DNA of 42,066 nt from an uncultured Sphingomonas sp. (GTDB lineage Bacteria > Pseudomonadota > Alphaproteobacteria > Sphingomonadales > Sphingomonadaceae), in the NCBI RefSeq assembly GCF_934560975.1, contig NZ_CAKTFO010000023.1, forward strand, positions 1 to 42,066, read 5' to 3'. A program made the position numbers and the translations under genes. Under the pieces are notes generated by a model that was given only the letters and a program-made list of their open reading frames with translations, ran no database searches and was not told where the DNA came from. Positions 14,368 to 22,430 of this stretch are shown piece after piece (the stretch's first letter is position 1; every line of letters begins with the position of its first letter).

Positions 14368-16466
14368 AGCTTGTCGTCCTCGGCCTCAGCCTGTCCTCCT
14401 CCTGGGGCAATGGCCACGCGACCACGTTCCGCGCGCTGCTGAAGGCCTATGCGGCGCGGGGGCACGACATCCTGTTCCTCGAACGCGACGTGCCCTGGTA
14501 CGCAAGCCAGCGCGACCTGACCGATCCCGATTACTGCCGGCTCGCTTATTATGGCGATCTCGACCAGTTGCGCGACTGGGCGGAGGAGATTGCCGGCGCC
14601 GATGCGGTGATCGTCGGCTCCTACGTGCCGGCGGGGGTGGCGGTCGGCCGCTATGTTCAGGCGACGGCACAGGGTGTCACGGCATTTTACGACATCGACA
14701 CGCCAGTGACGCTGGCCAAGCTGGCACGGGGCGATTTCGAATATCTCTCGCCGGAGGTGATCCCGGGATACGACGTGTATCTGTCGTTCACGGGCGGGCC
14801 GACTTTGGACCTGATCGAGCGCCAATATGGCTCGCCGGCTGCGCGGCCGCTTTACTGCTCGGTCGACCCGGCCTTGTACCAGCCGGTCAACGCGCCCGCC
14901 CGCTGGGATCTGTCTTATCTCGGCACCTACAGCCCGGATCGGCAGCCGACGCTGGAGCGGCTGCTGCTGGAGCCGGCGCGCCGCCGGCCCGACCTGCGTT
15001 TCGCGGTGGCGGGGCCGCAATATCCCGCCGACATCGACTGGCCGGCCAATGTCGAGCGGATCGAGCATTGCCCGCCGGCCGATCACGCCGCTTTCTATTC
15101 GGCCTCGCGCTTTACCCTCAACGTGACGCGGGCGGACATGATCGCGGCGGGCTGGTCGCCGTCGGTGCGGCTGTTCGAGGCAGCGGCTTGCGGCACCCCG
15201 ATCATCTCGGATCGATGGGACGGGATCGACAAGCTGTTCGCGCCGGGGCAGGAGATCATCCTGGCTGACACGACGGACGACGTTATTGCGGCTTTGGACG
15301 GGGACGCGGAGGCGATCGGAGCGGCGGCACGGCGGATCGTGCTGTCGGGCCACACCGCCGCGGATCGCGCCGCCCAGTTGGAAGCGCACTTGAATGAGGC
15401 CGCAGAAAAACGCGGCAAAGCCGGCACGTCCGGAAAAACAGAAACGGTACAGGGAGGAACAGATATGTGGACCGACCGCGGAATTGCACTGGTGGCTGGC
15501 GGAGCGGGCTTCATCGGGTCGCATCTGTGCCGCGCGCTGGTGGAAAGCGGGCATGAGGTGATTTGCCTGGACAACCTCCAGACCGCACGCCCGTCCAACC
15601 TCCGCTTCCTGGAAAAGCTGTCCGGATTCAGCTTTGTCGAGGCGGACGTGGTCAACCCGCTGCCGGCCGAGGTGACGGCCAAGGCGGGGCGGATCACGCG
15701 CATCTTCAATCTCGCCTGCGCCGCCTCTCCGCCGCAATATCAAGCCGATCCCGAGCATACGATGCTGACCAACGTGGTCGGCACGCATCATCTGCTGCGG
15801 CTGGCGGAGAAATCGGGCGCGCGCTTCCTGCTCACCTCCACCAGCGAGGTCTATGGCGATCCGGAGGTGCATCCCCAGCCGGAAAGCTATCGCGGCTGGA
15901 CCAGCTGCACCGGCCCGCGCGCCTGCTATGACGAGGGCAAGCGCGCGGCGGAGGCCCTGACCTTCGACTATGCGCGGATGGGCCGGGCGGACGTGCGCGT
16001 GGCGCGGATCTTCAACACCTATGGTCCGCACATGCATCCTGACGACGGGCGGGTCGTGTCCAACCTGATCTGCCAGGCATTGTCCGACCGCGAGATCACG
16101 ATCCACGGCGACGGCAGCCAGACGCGCAGCTTCTGCTATGTCGACGACATGGTCGCGGCGCTGATGGCGCTGATGGAAAGCGACCAGTCGATCCCGGAGC
16201 CGGTGAACCTCGGCAACCCCGTGGAATTATCGGTCGGCGAATTGTGCGACATGGTGCTGGCAATGACCGGGGCCGATCGCGACCGGGTGGTGTTCCGCCC
16301 GCGCCCGCAGGACGATCCGTACCGCCGCCGCCCCGACATTTCACGCGCGCAGCAACTGCTCGGCTGGGTTCCGCGCACCCAGTTGAAGGAAGGGCTGGGC
16401 CGCACGTGCGACTGGTTCGCCACCGAGCTGGGGGTGGCGCAGCCCAAGGCGGAAGTCGCGTCCTGA
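14364..16466 (+). CDS. Fusion of CgeB-like glycosyltransferase (paralogue 3) and UDP-xylose-synthase-like SDR
   Basis: This 700-aa open frame joins two complete enzymes. Residues 1 to about 345 are a third CgeB-like glycosyltransferase (SPSVRLFEAAACGTPIISD, then DGIDKLFAPGQE). Residues 368-700 are an extended SDR with GGAGFIGSH (379-387), a TSTSEVYGDP loop and GPRACYDEGKR, the UDP-glucuronate decarboxylase (UDP-xylose synthase) signature carrying the Tyr-x3-Lys pair. It ends with the typical RRRPDISRAQQLLGW. The linker (about 346-367) is Lys/Gly/Thr-rich and looks like translated intergenic DNA. It contains a strong AGGGAGGAA ribosome binding site before an in-frame ATG (15465), so a separate 333-aa SDR may also be made. 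It may be a recent stop-loss fusion. UDP-glucuronate as substrate is inferred. Confidence 0.82.
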   Translation: MKLVVLGLSLSSSWGNGHATTFRALLKAYAARGHDILFLERDVPWYASQRDLTDPDYCRLAYYGDLDQLRDWAEEIAGADAVIVGSYVPAGVAVGRYVQATAQGVTAFYDIDTPVTLAKLARGDFEYLSPEVIPGYDVYLSFTGGPTLDLIERQYGSPAARPLYCSVDPALYQPVNAPARWDLSYLGTYSPDRQPTLERLLLEPARRRPDLRFAVAGPQYPADIDWPANVERIEHCPPADHAAFYSASRFTLNVTRADMIAAGWSPSVRLFEAAACGTPIISDRWDGIDKLFAPGQEIILADTTDDVIAALDGDAEAIGAAARRIVLSGHTAADRAAQLEAHLNEAAEKRGKAGTSGKTETVQGGTDMWTDRGIALVAGGAGFIGSHLCRALVESGHEVICLDNLQTARPSNLRFLEKLSGFSFVEADVVNPLPAEVTAKAGRITRIFNLACAASPPQYQADPEHTMLTNVVGTHHLLRLAEKSGARFLLTSTSEVYGDPEVHPQPESYRGWTSCTGPRACYDEGKRAAEALTFDYARMGRADVRVARIFNTYGPHMHPDDGRVVSNLICQALSDREITIHGDGSQTRSFCYVDDMVAALMALMESDQSIPEPVNLGNPVELSVGELCDMVLAMTGADRDRVVFRPRPQDDPYRRRPDISRAQQLLGWVPRTQLKEGLGRTCDWFATELGVAQPKAEVAS
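15451..15467 (+). promoter_or_regulatory. Internal ribosome binding site and ATG inside the GT-SDR fusion
   Basis: AGGGAGGAA (15451-15459) stands five bases before the in-frame ATG at 15465, where the SDR domain begins. This is one of the strongest Shine-Dalgarno sites in the operon; the other internal junctions rely on ATGA/GTGA overlap. It suggests independent initiation of the SDR, as expected if the two domains were once separate genes. Confidence 0.6.
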
Positions 16467-16476
16467 CGGCCCCATG

Positions 16477-16501
16477 AGCGGCGGCGACGAGCGTTGCCGC
16501 T
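16477..16501 (+). terminator. Weak hairpin after the glycosyltransferase operon
   Basis: AGCGGCGGC (16477-16485) can pair with GTTGCCGCT (16493-16501) using two G-U pairs, followed by GCTGTTT. It begins 11 bases after the fusion gene stop and lies within the 141-base gap before the carboxylase operon. The U-tract is short, so this is a weak terminator candidate. No clear promoter stands out in the gap. Confidence 0.35.
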
Positions 16502-16607
16502 GCTGTTTCCACCGACCATCGCCGGTGATAGGCTCACCGCAAAAGAGGTGGTGGAGAGTTGCCGTGGTGATCCGACGCGTCCGTGACGACGGCGCAGCCT
16601 GCGCATC

Positions 16608-18212
16608 GTGAAGACCGCACCCACGCTGGCCAGCATGGTTGCGTCGCAGGATGAGGGCTTTCGCGCGAACGACACGCACAATCGCGCCTTGGCCGAACGG
16701 TTGCGGTCCGATGTGGCCACCGCGGCAGCGGGCGGGAGCGAAGGGGCGCGCGAGCGGCATGTGGCCCGGGGCAAGCTGCTGCCGCGCGATCGGGTGGCAC
16801 GATTGCTCGATCCCGGATCGCCGTTCCTGGAGATCGGGCAGCTTGCCGCTCATGGTCTTTATAACGACGAGGTGCCTGGCGCGGGGGTGATTGCGGGCAT
16901 CGGCCGCGTGTCGGGCCGACAGGTGATGATCGTCTGCAACGACGCCACGGTGAAGGGCGGCACCTATTATCCGTTGACCGTCAAAAAGCACCTCCGCGCG
17001 CAGGAGATTGCGCGCGAGAACCATCTGCCCTGTATCTACCTGGTCGACAGCGGCGGCGCCAACCTGCCGCATCAGGCGGAGGTGTTCCCCGACCGCGACC
17101 ATTTCGGGCGCATCTTCTTCAACCAGGCCCAGATGTCTGCGGCTGGCATCCCGCAGATCGCCTGCGTTATGGGCAGTTGCACGGCGGGCGGCGCCTATGT
17201 GCCGGCGATGTCGGATGAAACGGTGATCGTGCGCGGCCAGGGCACGATCTTCCTCGCCGGGCCGCCTTTGGTAAAGGCCGCGACCGGCGAGATCATCTCC
17301 GCCGAGGAACTGGGCGGGGCGGAAACGCACGGCCACCGCTCGGGCGTGGTGGACCATGTGGCGGAGGATGATGGTCATGCGCTGACCATAGTCCGCGACA
17401 TCGTCGCCACCTTGCCGCCTCCGGCTTCTCCCAACGTCAACCGCATCGCGCCGCGTGCGCCGCGCCTTGCCGCCGAGGACCTCTACGGCATCGTGCCGCA
17501 GGACGTACGCGCGCCGTATGACGTGCGGGAGGTGATCGGGCGGATCGTGGACGCATCGGAGTTCCACGAATTCAAGACGTTGTACGGCACCACCTTGGTG
17601 TGCGGCTTCGCGCATATCTGGGGCATGCCGATCGCGATCCTCGCAAATAACGGCGTGTTGTTCAGCGAAAGCGCGCAAAAGGGGGCGCACTTCATCGAAC
17701 TGGCGTGCCAGCGCCGTATCCCGCTGTTGTTCCTCCAGAACATTTCCGGCTTCATGGTCGGCGGCAGATATGAGGCGGAGGGGATCGCCAAGCACGGCGC
17801 CAAGCTGGTCACCGCCGTCGCCACGGCGCAGGTGCCCAAGATCACGGTGGTGATCGGCGGCAGTTTCGGCGCAGGCAATTACGGCATGTGCGGCCGCGCC
17901 TACAGCCCGCGTTTCCTGTTCACCTGGCCCAATACGCGGATCAGCGTAATGGGCGGCGAGCAGGCCGCCAGCGTTCTCGCCACCGTCCATCGCGACGCCG
18001 ACAGCTGGTCGGCGGAGGAGGAAGAGGCGTTCAAGGCGCCGATCCGCCGCAAATATGAGGATGAGGGCAATCCTTGGTACGCCACCGCGCGGCTGTGGGA
18101 TGACGGGATCATCGATCCGGTGCAGACGCGCGACGTGCTCGGCCTCGCGCTGGCCGCCACGCTCAACGCGCCGATCCCCGACCATTCCCGGTTCGGCATC
18201 TTCAGGATGTAA
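16608..18212 (+). CDS. Methylcrotonyl-CoA carboxylase-type carboxyltransferase (beta) subunit
   Basis: This 534-aa protein has the two crotonase-like carboxyltransferase halves of biotin-dependent acyl-CoA carboxylases. VDSGGANLPHQAEVFPD and GSCTAGGAYVPAMSD lie in the first half, and GSFGAGNYGMCGRAY and RISVMGGEQAA in the second. Length and motifs fit the 3-methylcrotonyl-CoA carboxylase beta subunit (leucine catabolism). Geranyl-CoA carboxylase is the closest alternative. It transfers CO2 from carboxybiotin to the acyl-CoA. The start is GTG at 16608; a later ATG (MVASQD) would remove little of the domain. bioB follows two bases after its stop, then the alpha subunit. Isovaleryl-CoA dehydrogenase, often next door, is not in the window. 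Confidence 0.9.
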   Translation: MKTAPTLASMVASQDEGFRANDTHNRALAERLRSDVATAAAGGSEGARERHVARGKLLPRDRVARLLDPGSPFLEIGQLAAHGLYNDEVPGAGVIAGIGRVSGRQVMIVCNDATVKGGTYYPLTVKKHLRAQEIARENHLPCIYLVDSGGANLPHQAEVFPDRDHFGRIFFNQAQMSAAGIPQIACVMGSCTAGGAYVPAMSDETVIVRGQGTIFLAGPPLVKAATGEIISAEELGGAETHGHRSGVVDHVAEDDGHALTIVRDIVATLPPPASPNVNRIAPRAPRLAAEDLYGIVPQDVRAPYDVREVIGRIVDASEFHEFKTLYGTTLVCGFAHIWGMPIAILANNGVLFSESAQKGAHFIELACQRRIPLLFLQNISGFMVGGRYEAEGIAKHGAKLVTAVATAQVPKITVVIGGSFGAGNYGMCGRAYSPRFLFTWPNTRISVMGGEQAASVLATVHRDADSWSAEEEEAFKAPIRRKYEDEGNPWYATARLWDDGIIDPVQTRDVLGLALAATLNAPIPDHSRFGIFRM

Positions 18213-18214
18213 GC

Positions 18215-19207
18215 ATGACTCCCGACCCTTGGACCCGCGACGCCATTGCCGGCCTGTTCGACCTGCCGTTCCTTGATCTGGTGGCGCGTGCGCACGCCGT
18301 CCATGGGGCGAACCATCGCGCCGGCGAAGTGCAGCTTTCGACCCTGCTGTCGATCAAGACGGGCGGCTGCGCGGAGGATTGCGGCTATTGCAGCCAGTCG
18401 GCGCACGCCAAGAGCGGACTGAAGGCGGACAAATTGATGGAGCGGGAAGCGGTGCTGGCCGCCGCCCGCGCGGCCAAGCAGGGCGGATCGCACCGCTTCT
18501 GCATGGGTGCCGCCTGGCGCGAGCCCAAGGAGCGTGACATGCCCGCGCTGCTGGGCATGGTGGCGGAGGTGAAGGCGCTGGGCCTGGAAACCTGCATGAC
18601 GCTGGGCATGCTGACCGACGATCAGGCGGATCGGCTGGGTGCGGCGGGCCTGGATTACTACAACCACAATATTGATACCTCGCCGGAAAATTACGGCAAT
18701 GTCATCACCACCCGCAGCTTCCAGGAGCGGCTGGATACGCTGGACCGGGTGCGCGCCGCCGGGATCAATGTCTGCTGCGGCGGGATCCTGGGCATGGGGG
18801 AGACGCGGGCCGACCGGGTCAGCTTCCTCCACGCACTGGCGACCATGGCGGAGCCGCCGGAAAGCGTGCCGCTCAACGCGCTGGTGCCGATCCGCGGCAC
18901 CGTGCTGGGCGACCTGCTGCACGACGTGCCGAGCGCGCGCATTGACGACATCGAATTCGTGCGGACCGTCGCGGTAGCCCGCATCATCATGCCGCGCAGC
19001 ATCGTGCGGCTGTCGGCCGGGCGGGAGAGCATGTCCGACACGATGCAGGCGCTCTGCTTCACGGCCGGGGCAAATTCGATCTTCACCGGCGACAGGCTGC
19101 TGACCACCGGCAATGCCGGTGGCGATCGCGATGCGGCCCTGTTCGCGAAGCTGGGGCTGAGGCCGATGGACACCGCGTCCGCACACACGCTCACCGAAAT
19201 GGCCTGA
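18215..19207 (+). CDS. bioB: Biotin synthase
   Basis: This 330-aa radical SAM enzyme inserts sulfur into dethiobiotin, the last step of biotin synthesis. The Cys52-x3-Cys56-x2-Cys59 motif (GGCAEDCGYCSQS) binds the [4Fe-4S] cluster. YYNHNIDTSPENY and CCGGILGMGETRADR are characteristic BioB stretches. MPRSIVRLSAGRESM carries the conserved Arg that bridges to the [2Fe-2S] cluster, and GANSIFTGDRLLTT completes the family pattern. It lies between the beta and alpha subunits of a biotin-dependent carboxylase, with 2 and 4 bases to its neighbours, so cofactor synthesis and apoenzyme are cotranscribed. No other bio genes (bioA, D, F) are in the window. Confidence 0.96.
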   Translation: MTPDPWTRDAIAGLFDLPFLDLVARAHAVHGANHRAGEVQLSTLLSIKTGGCAEDCGYCSQSAHAKSGLKADKLMEREAVLAAARAAKQGGSHRFCMGAAWREPKERDMPALLGMVAEVKALGLETCMTLGMLTDDQADRLGAAGLDYYNHNIDTSPENYGNVITTRSFQERLDTLDRVRAAGINVCCGGILGMGETRADRVSFLHALATMAEPPESVPLNALVPIRGTVLGDLLHDVPSARIDDIEFVRTVAVARIIMPRSIVRLSAGRESMSDTMQALCFTAGANSIFTGDRLLTTGNAGGDRDAALFAKLGLRPMDTASAHTLTEMA

Positions 19208-19211
19208 TGCC

Positions 19212-21098
19212 ATGTTCGACACGCTCCTGATCGCCAACCGAGGGGAGATCGCCTGCCGGATCATCCGCACGGCGCGCGCGATGGGGCGGCGGACAGTGGC
19301 GGTCTATTCGGACGCGGATGCCGGGGCACCGCACGTCCGGCAGGCGGATGTGTCGGTCAGGATCGGCTCAGCACCCGCGCACGACAGCTACCTGCGGGGC
19401 GATCGCATCATCGCCGCCGCCAAGGAGACGGGCGCGCAGGCGATCCATCCCGGCTACGGCTTCCTGTCGGAAAATGCCGGGTTTGCCGAAGCGGTGGCGG
19501 CGGCCGGCCTGGTGTGGGTCGGCGCGCCGCCGGCGGCGATCCGCGCCATGGGGCTGAAGGACGCGGCCAAGGCGCTGATGGCGCGGGCCGGCGTACCCGT
19601 GACACCGGGCTATCTGGGCGAGGACCAGTCCCCCGATCGCCTGCGGGTGGAGGCGGATGCGATCGGTTATCCCGTCCTGATCAAGGCGCTGGCGGGCGGC
19701 GGCGGCAAGGGGATGCGCCGGGTCGATCGCCCGGCGGACTTCCCCGACACGCTGATAGCCTGCCGGCGCGAGGCGGCAGCGGCGTTCGGCGATGATCGCG
19801 TGCTGCTGGAAAAATATATTTCCAACCCGCGCCACATCGAAGTGCAGGTGTTCGGCGACACGCACGGCGATGTGGTCCACCTGTTCGAGCGGGATTGCTC
19901 GCTCCAGCGGCGGCACCAGAAGGTGATCGAGGAAGCGCCCGCGCCCGGCATGAACGCCGACACGCGCGCGGCGATCTGCGACGCGGCGGTGAAGGCGGCG
20001 CGGGCGGTGGACTATGTCGGCGCGGGTACGATCGAATTCATCGCGGACGCGACCCGGGGGCTGCGCGCCGACCGTATCTGGTTCATGGAAATGAACACCC
20101 GCCTGCAGGTCGAACATTCCGTGACGGAGGCGATCACCGGCGTCGATCTGGTCGAATGGCAGTTGCGCGTCGCTGCTGGCGAGGCTTTGCCCAAGGCGCA
20201 GGCGGAGCTGGCGATCGACGGCCACGCAATGGAGGCGCGGCTTTATGCGGAAGATCCGTCGCGCGGCTTCCTGCCCTCCACCGGACCGCTGCGCCGGCTG
20301 CGCCTGCCGCGCGGGCTGCGTATCGACAGCGGGGTGGAGGAGGGGGGGCAGGTCACGCCGCATTATGATCCCATGATCGCCAAGCTGACCGCCCATGCCC
20401 GCACACGGCAGGGCGCGGCGCGCTGGTTGGCGGCCGGTGCAGCGCAGGTCGAGGTCTGGCCGGTGCGCACCAACGCGGCCTTCCTTGCCCGCGCATTGGC
20501 TCATCCGGACTTCGTCGGCGGCGCCATCGACACCGGCTTTATCGAGCGGCACGGCGAGCGGCTGATCCCCTCGACTGAGCCGCCGGAGGACGTAGTGGCC
20601 GCCGCCGCCGCCGCGATCCTGCCGCGGGAGGCAAGTGATCCGTGGCAGGCCTTGACCGGCTTTCGCGCCAACGCCGCGCCCGAAGCAGAGGTGTCGGTCG
20701 CGGTAGACGGCAGGACGGTGCGGGGGCAGCCTTCGGATCGGCCCGGCAAGGTCCGCACCGTGACGCTGGACGGCGAGACGATCCTGTTCGCGCGCGGTGG
20801 AGCCTGGTCGGCCGAGGTGCCGCGCGGCGGAGGGGCACAGCAGGGCCGTGCGGCGGGGAATGGCGCGATCCTCGCCCCCATGCCCGGCCGGATCGTGTCG
20901 GTGACGGCGGCGGAGGGCGACACTGTGGCGGCTGGCCAGAAACTGGTCGTGCTGGAGGCGATGAAGATGGAGCAGGCACTGGTCGCGCCCTTTGCGGGCC
21001 GCATCGTCGAACTGCGCGCGACGGAGGGCGGGCAGGTGAGCGAAGGCGCGTTGCTGGTCCGGGTCGAGCCCACGCCGGATGCGGGCGTGGCGGGATGA
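19212..21098 (+). CDS. Methylcrotonyl-CoA carboxylase-type biotin-carrying (alpha) subunit
   Basis: This 628-aa protein has the biotin carboxylase N-terminal domain (LIANRGEIACRIIRTARAMG, then GYGFLSENAGFAEA), the ATP-grasp loop GGGGKGMRRV near residue 165 and the conserved MEMNTRLQVEHSVTE. A variable middle region follows. The C-terminal biotinyl domain carries EAMKMEQ with the target Lys585. It carboxylates its own biotin with ATP and bicarbonate and hands CO2 to the beta subunit 1 kb upstream. Its stop overlaps the start of the MaoC gene by ATGA. It needs biotin made by BioB and a biotin-protein ligase encoded elsewhere. Propionyl-CoA carboxylase is less likely given the beta subunit. Confidence 0.92.
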   Translation: MFDTLLIANRGEIACRIIRTARAMGRRTVAVYSDADAGAPHVRQADVSVRIGSAPAHDSYLRGDRIIAAAKETGAQAIHPGYGFLSENAGFAEAVAAAGLVWVGAPPAAIRAMGLKDAAKALMARAGVPVTPGYLGEDQSPDRLRVEADAIGYPVLIKALAGGGGKGMRRVDRPADFPDTLIACRREAAAAFGDDRVLLEKYISNPRHIEVQVFGDTHGDVVHLFERDCSLQRRHQKVIEEAPAPGMNADTRAAICDAAVKAARAVDYVGAGTIEFIADATRGLRADRIWFMEMNTRLQVEHSVTEAITGVDLVEWQLRVAAGEALPKAQAELAIDGHAMEARLYAEDPSRGFLPSTGPLRRLRLPRGLRIDSGVEEGGQVTPHYDPMIAKLTAHARTRQGAARWLAAGAAQVEVWPVRTNAAFLARALAHPDFVGGAIDTGFIERHGERLIPSTEPPEDVVAAAAAAILPREASDPWQALTGFRANAAPEAEVSVAVDGRTVRGQPSDRPGKVRTVTLDGETILFARGGAWSAEVPRGGGAQQGRAAGNGAILAPMPGRIVSVTAAEGDTVAAGQKLVVLEAMKMEQALVAPFAGRIVELRATEGGQVSEGALLVRVEPTPDAGVAG

Positions 21099-21550
21099 GC
21101 GGCCGATACTTTGACGTGTGGGCGATCGGTGACCGGATCGACCATCCGATCCGCCGAACGGTAACGGAGACGGACAACCTCCTCTTCTCCACCATGACCC
21201 ACAATCCCCAGCCGCTGCATATCGATGCCGAGGCGGCGGCCAGGTCCGAATTCGGCCGCATCCTCGTCAACGGCACCTTCACCTTCGCACTGATGGTAGG
21301 CTTGTCGGTGGGGGAGACCACGCTTGGCACGTTGGTCGCCAATCTGGGCTATGACAAAATGGTGATGCCGAAGCCGGTCTTCATCGGCGACACGCTGCGC
21401 GCCACGACCGAGGTGACCGACCTGCGCGAAAGCAGGTCGCGGCCCGATTCCGGGCTGGTGACCTTCCGGCACGAATTGTTGAACCAGCAGGACGTGCTGG
21501 TCTGCCAGTGCCTGCGCACGGCCATGCTGCACAAGACCCCGGCCGCATGA
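21095..21550 (+). CDS. MaoC-family hydratase (itaconyl/mesaconyl-CoA hydratase-like)
   Basis: The start is ATG 21095 overlapping the previous TGA; the longer frame is a shadow. The 151-aa hot-dog-fold enzyme has the hydratase catalytic motif THNPQPLHIDAEAA (around 35-48; Asp/His of hydratase 2), FGRILVNGTFTFA, ANLGYDKMVMPKPVFIGDT and RESRSRPDSG. This pattern matches MaoC proteins that hydrate C5 dicarboxylyl-CoA such as mesaconyl- or itaconyl-CoA, rather than the crotonase-type methylglutaconyl-CoA hydratase of classical leucine breakdown. It overlaps the CitE-like gene behind it by ATGA. The pair resembles a hydratase-lyase couple. Substrate inferred. Confidence 0.8.
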   Translation: MSGRYFDVWAIGDRIDHPIRRTVTETDNLLFSTMTHNPQPLHIDAEAAARSEFGRILVNGTFTFALMVGLSVGETTLGTLVANLGYDKMVMPKPVFIGDTLRATTEVTDLRESRSRPDSGLVTFRHELLNQQDVLVCQCLRTAMLHKTPAA

Positions 21551-22383
21551 GGCTGCGCTCGCTGCTGTTCGTGCCCGGCGACCGGCCGGAACGGTTCAAC
21601 AAGGCAGCGGCGAGCGGTGCCGACGCGATCATCCTCGACCTTGAGGATTCGGTTGCGCCGGAGGCGAAGCAGGAGGCGCGGGCAGCAGTCGCCACCTGTC
21701 TCGGGCAATCGTCGGAAGTGTCGCGCCTGGTCCGGATCAATCCGGTGGATGCCGGCTGCCTCTCCGCCGACGTGGATGCCGCGCGCGGCGCGGATGGCGT
21801 AGTTCTGCCGAAAGCGGAAGGCAGCGCCACCATCCATGCACTGGTTGATGCCTGGGGCGCGGCCTGTCTGCCGATCCTGCCGATCGCGACCGAAACGCCG
21901 GCGGCGATCTTCCGGCTGGGTGACTATGCGACGGTGGAGCGTCATCTCTGCGGCCTGACCTGGGGCGCGGAGGATCTGCCGGCGGCGATCGGCGCCGCCG
22001 CGTCGCGCGAGGCGGACGGCCGCTACACTCAGCCCTATGAACTCGTACGCTCGCTGACCCTGTTCGCGGCCCATGCGGCGGGCGTGGCGGCGATCGAGAC
22101 GGTGTTCCCGGCGCTGTCGGACGATGCGGGGCTGGCCGCCTATGCCGCACGCGGGGCGCGGGATGGCTTCACCGGCATGATGGCGATCCATCCCCGGCAG
22201 GTGCCGATCATCAACGCGGCGTTCGCGCCTTCGGACGAGGCGCTGGACGCGGCCCGGCGCCTGCTCGCGGCGGCGGCCGAGGCGGGGCAGGGCGCGTTCC
22301 GGTTCGAGGGGCGGATGGTCGATGCCCCCCATCTGAAGCAGGCACGCGCCTTGCTTGCTCGTGCCGGCCGGCCGCTGCCATGA
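21547..22383 (+). CDS. HpcH/HpaI (CitE-like) CoA ester lyase
   Basis: The start is the ATG at 21547 overlapping the MaoC stop. The 278-aa TIM-barrel protein has LRSLLFVPGDRPERF at the N-terminus, DAIILDLEDSVAPEAK with metal-site acidic residues, VRINPVD, IATETPAAIF and GMMAIHPRQVPIIN near the C-terminus. These are CitE/malyl-CoA lyase family hallmarks. Such enzymes cleave or form malyl-, citramalyl- or methylmalyl-CoA with Mg2+. With the preceding MaoC hydratase, (S)- or (R)-citramalyl-CoA cleavage to acetyl-CoA and pyruvate is a good candidate. A true 3-hydroxy-3-methylglutaryl-CoA lyase would belong to a different family. Confidence 0.85.
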   Translation: MRLRSLLFVPGDRPERFNKAAASGADAIILDLEDSVAPEAKQEARAAVATCLGQSSEVSRLVRINPVDAGCLSADVDAARGADGVVLPKAEGSATIHALVDAWGAACLPILPIATETPAAIFRLGDYATVERHLCGLTWGAEDLPAAIGAAASREADGRYTQPYELVRSLTLFAAHAAGVAAIETVFPALSDDAGLAAYAARGARDGFTGMMAIHPRQVPIINAAFAPSDEALDAARRLLAAAAEAGQGAFRFEGRMVDAPHLKQARALLARAGRPLP

Positions 22384-22430
22384 TGAACGGCGCAAGTGCC
22401 GGACGCCGGTGACAGAAAGGAAGGACCTGT

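Noticed and set aside
16341..18185. Antisense ORF (614 aa) opposite the carboxylase beta gene
   Set aside because: The plus strand encodes a complete carboxyltransferase with all motifs; the antisense product has no domain pattern.
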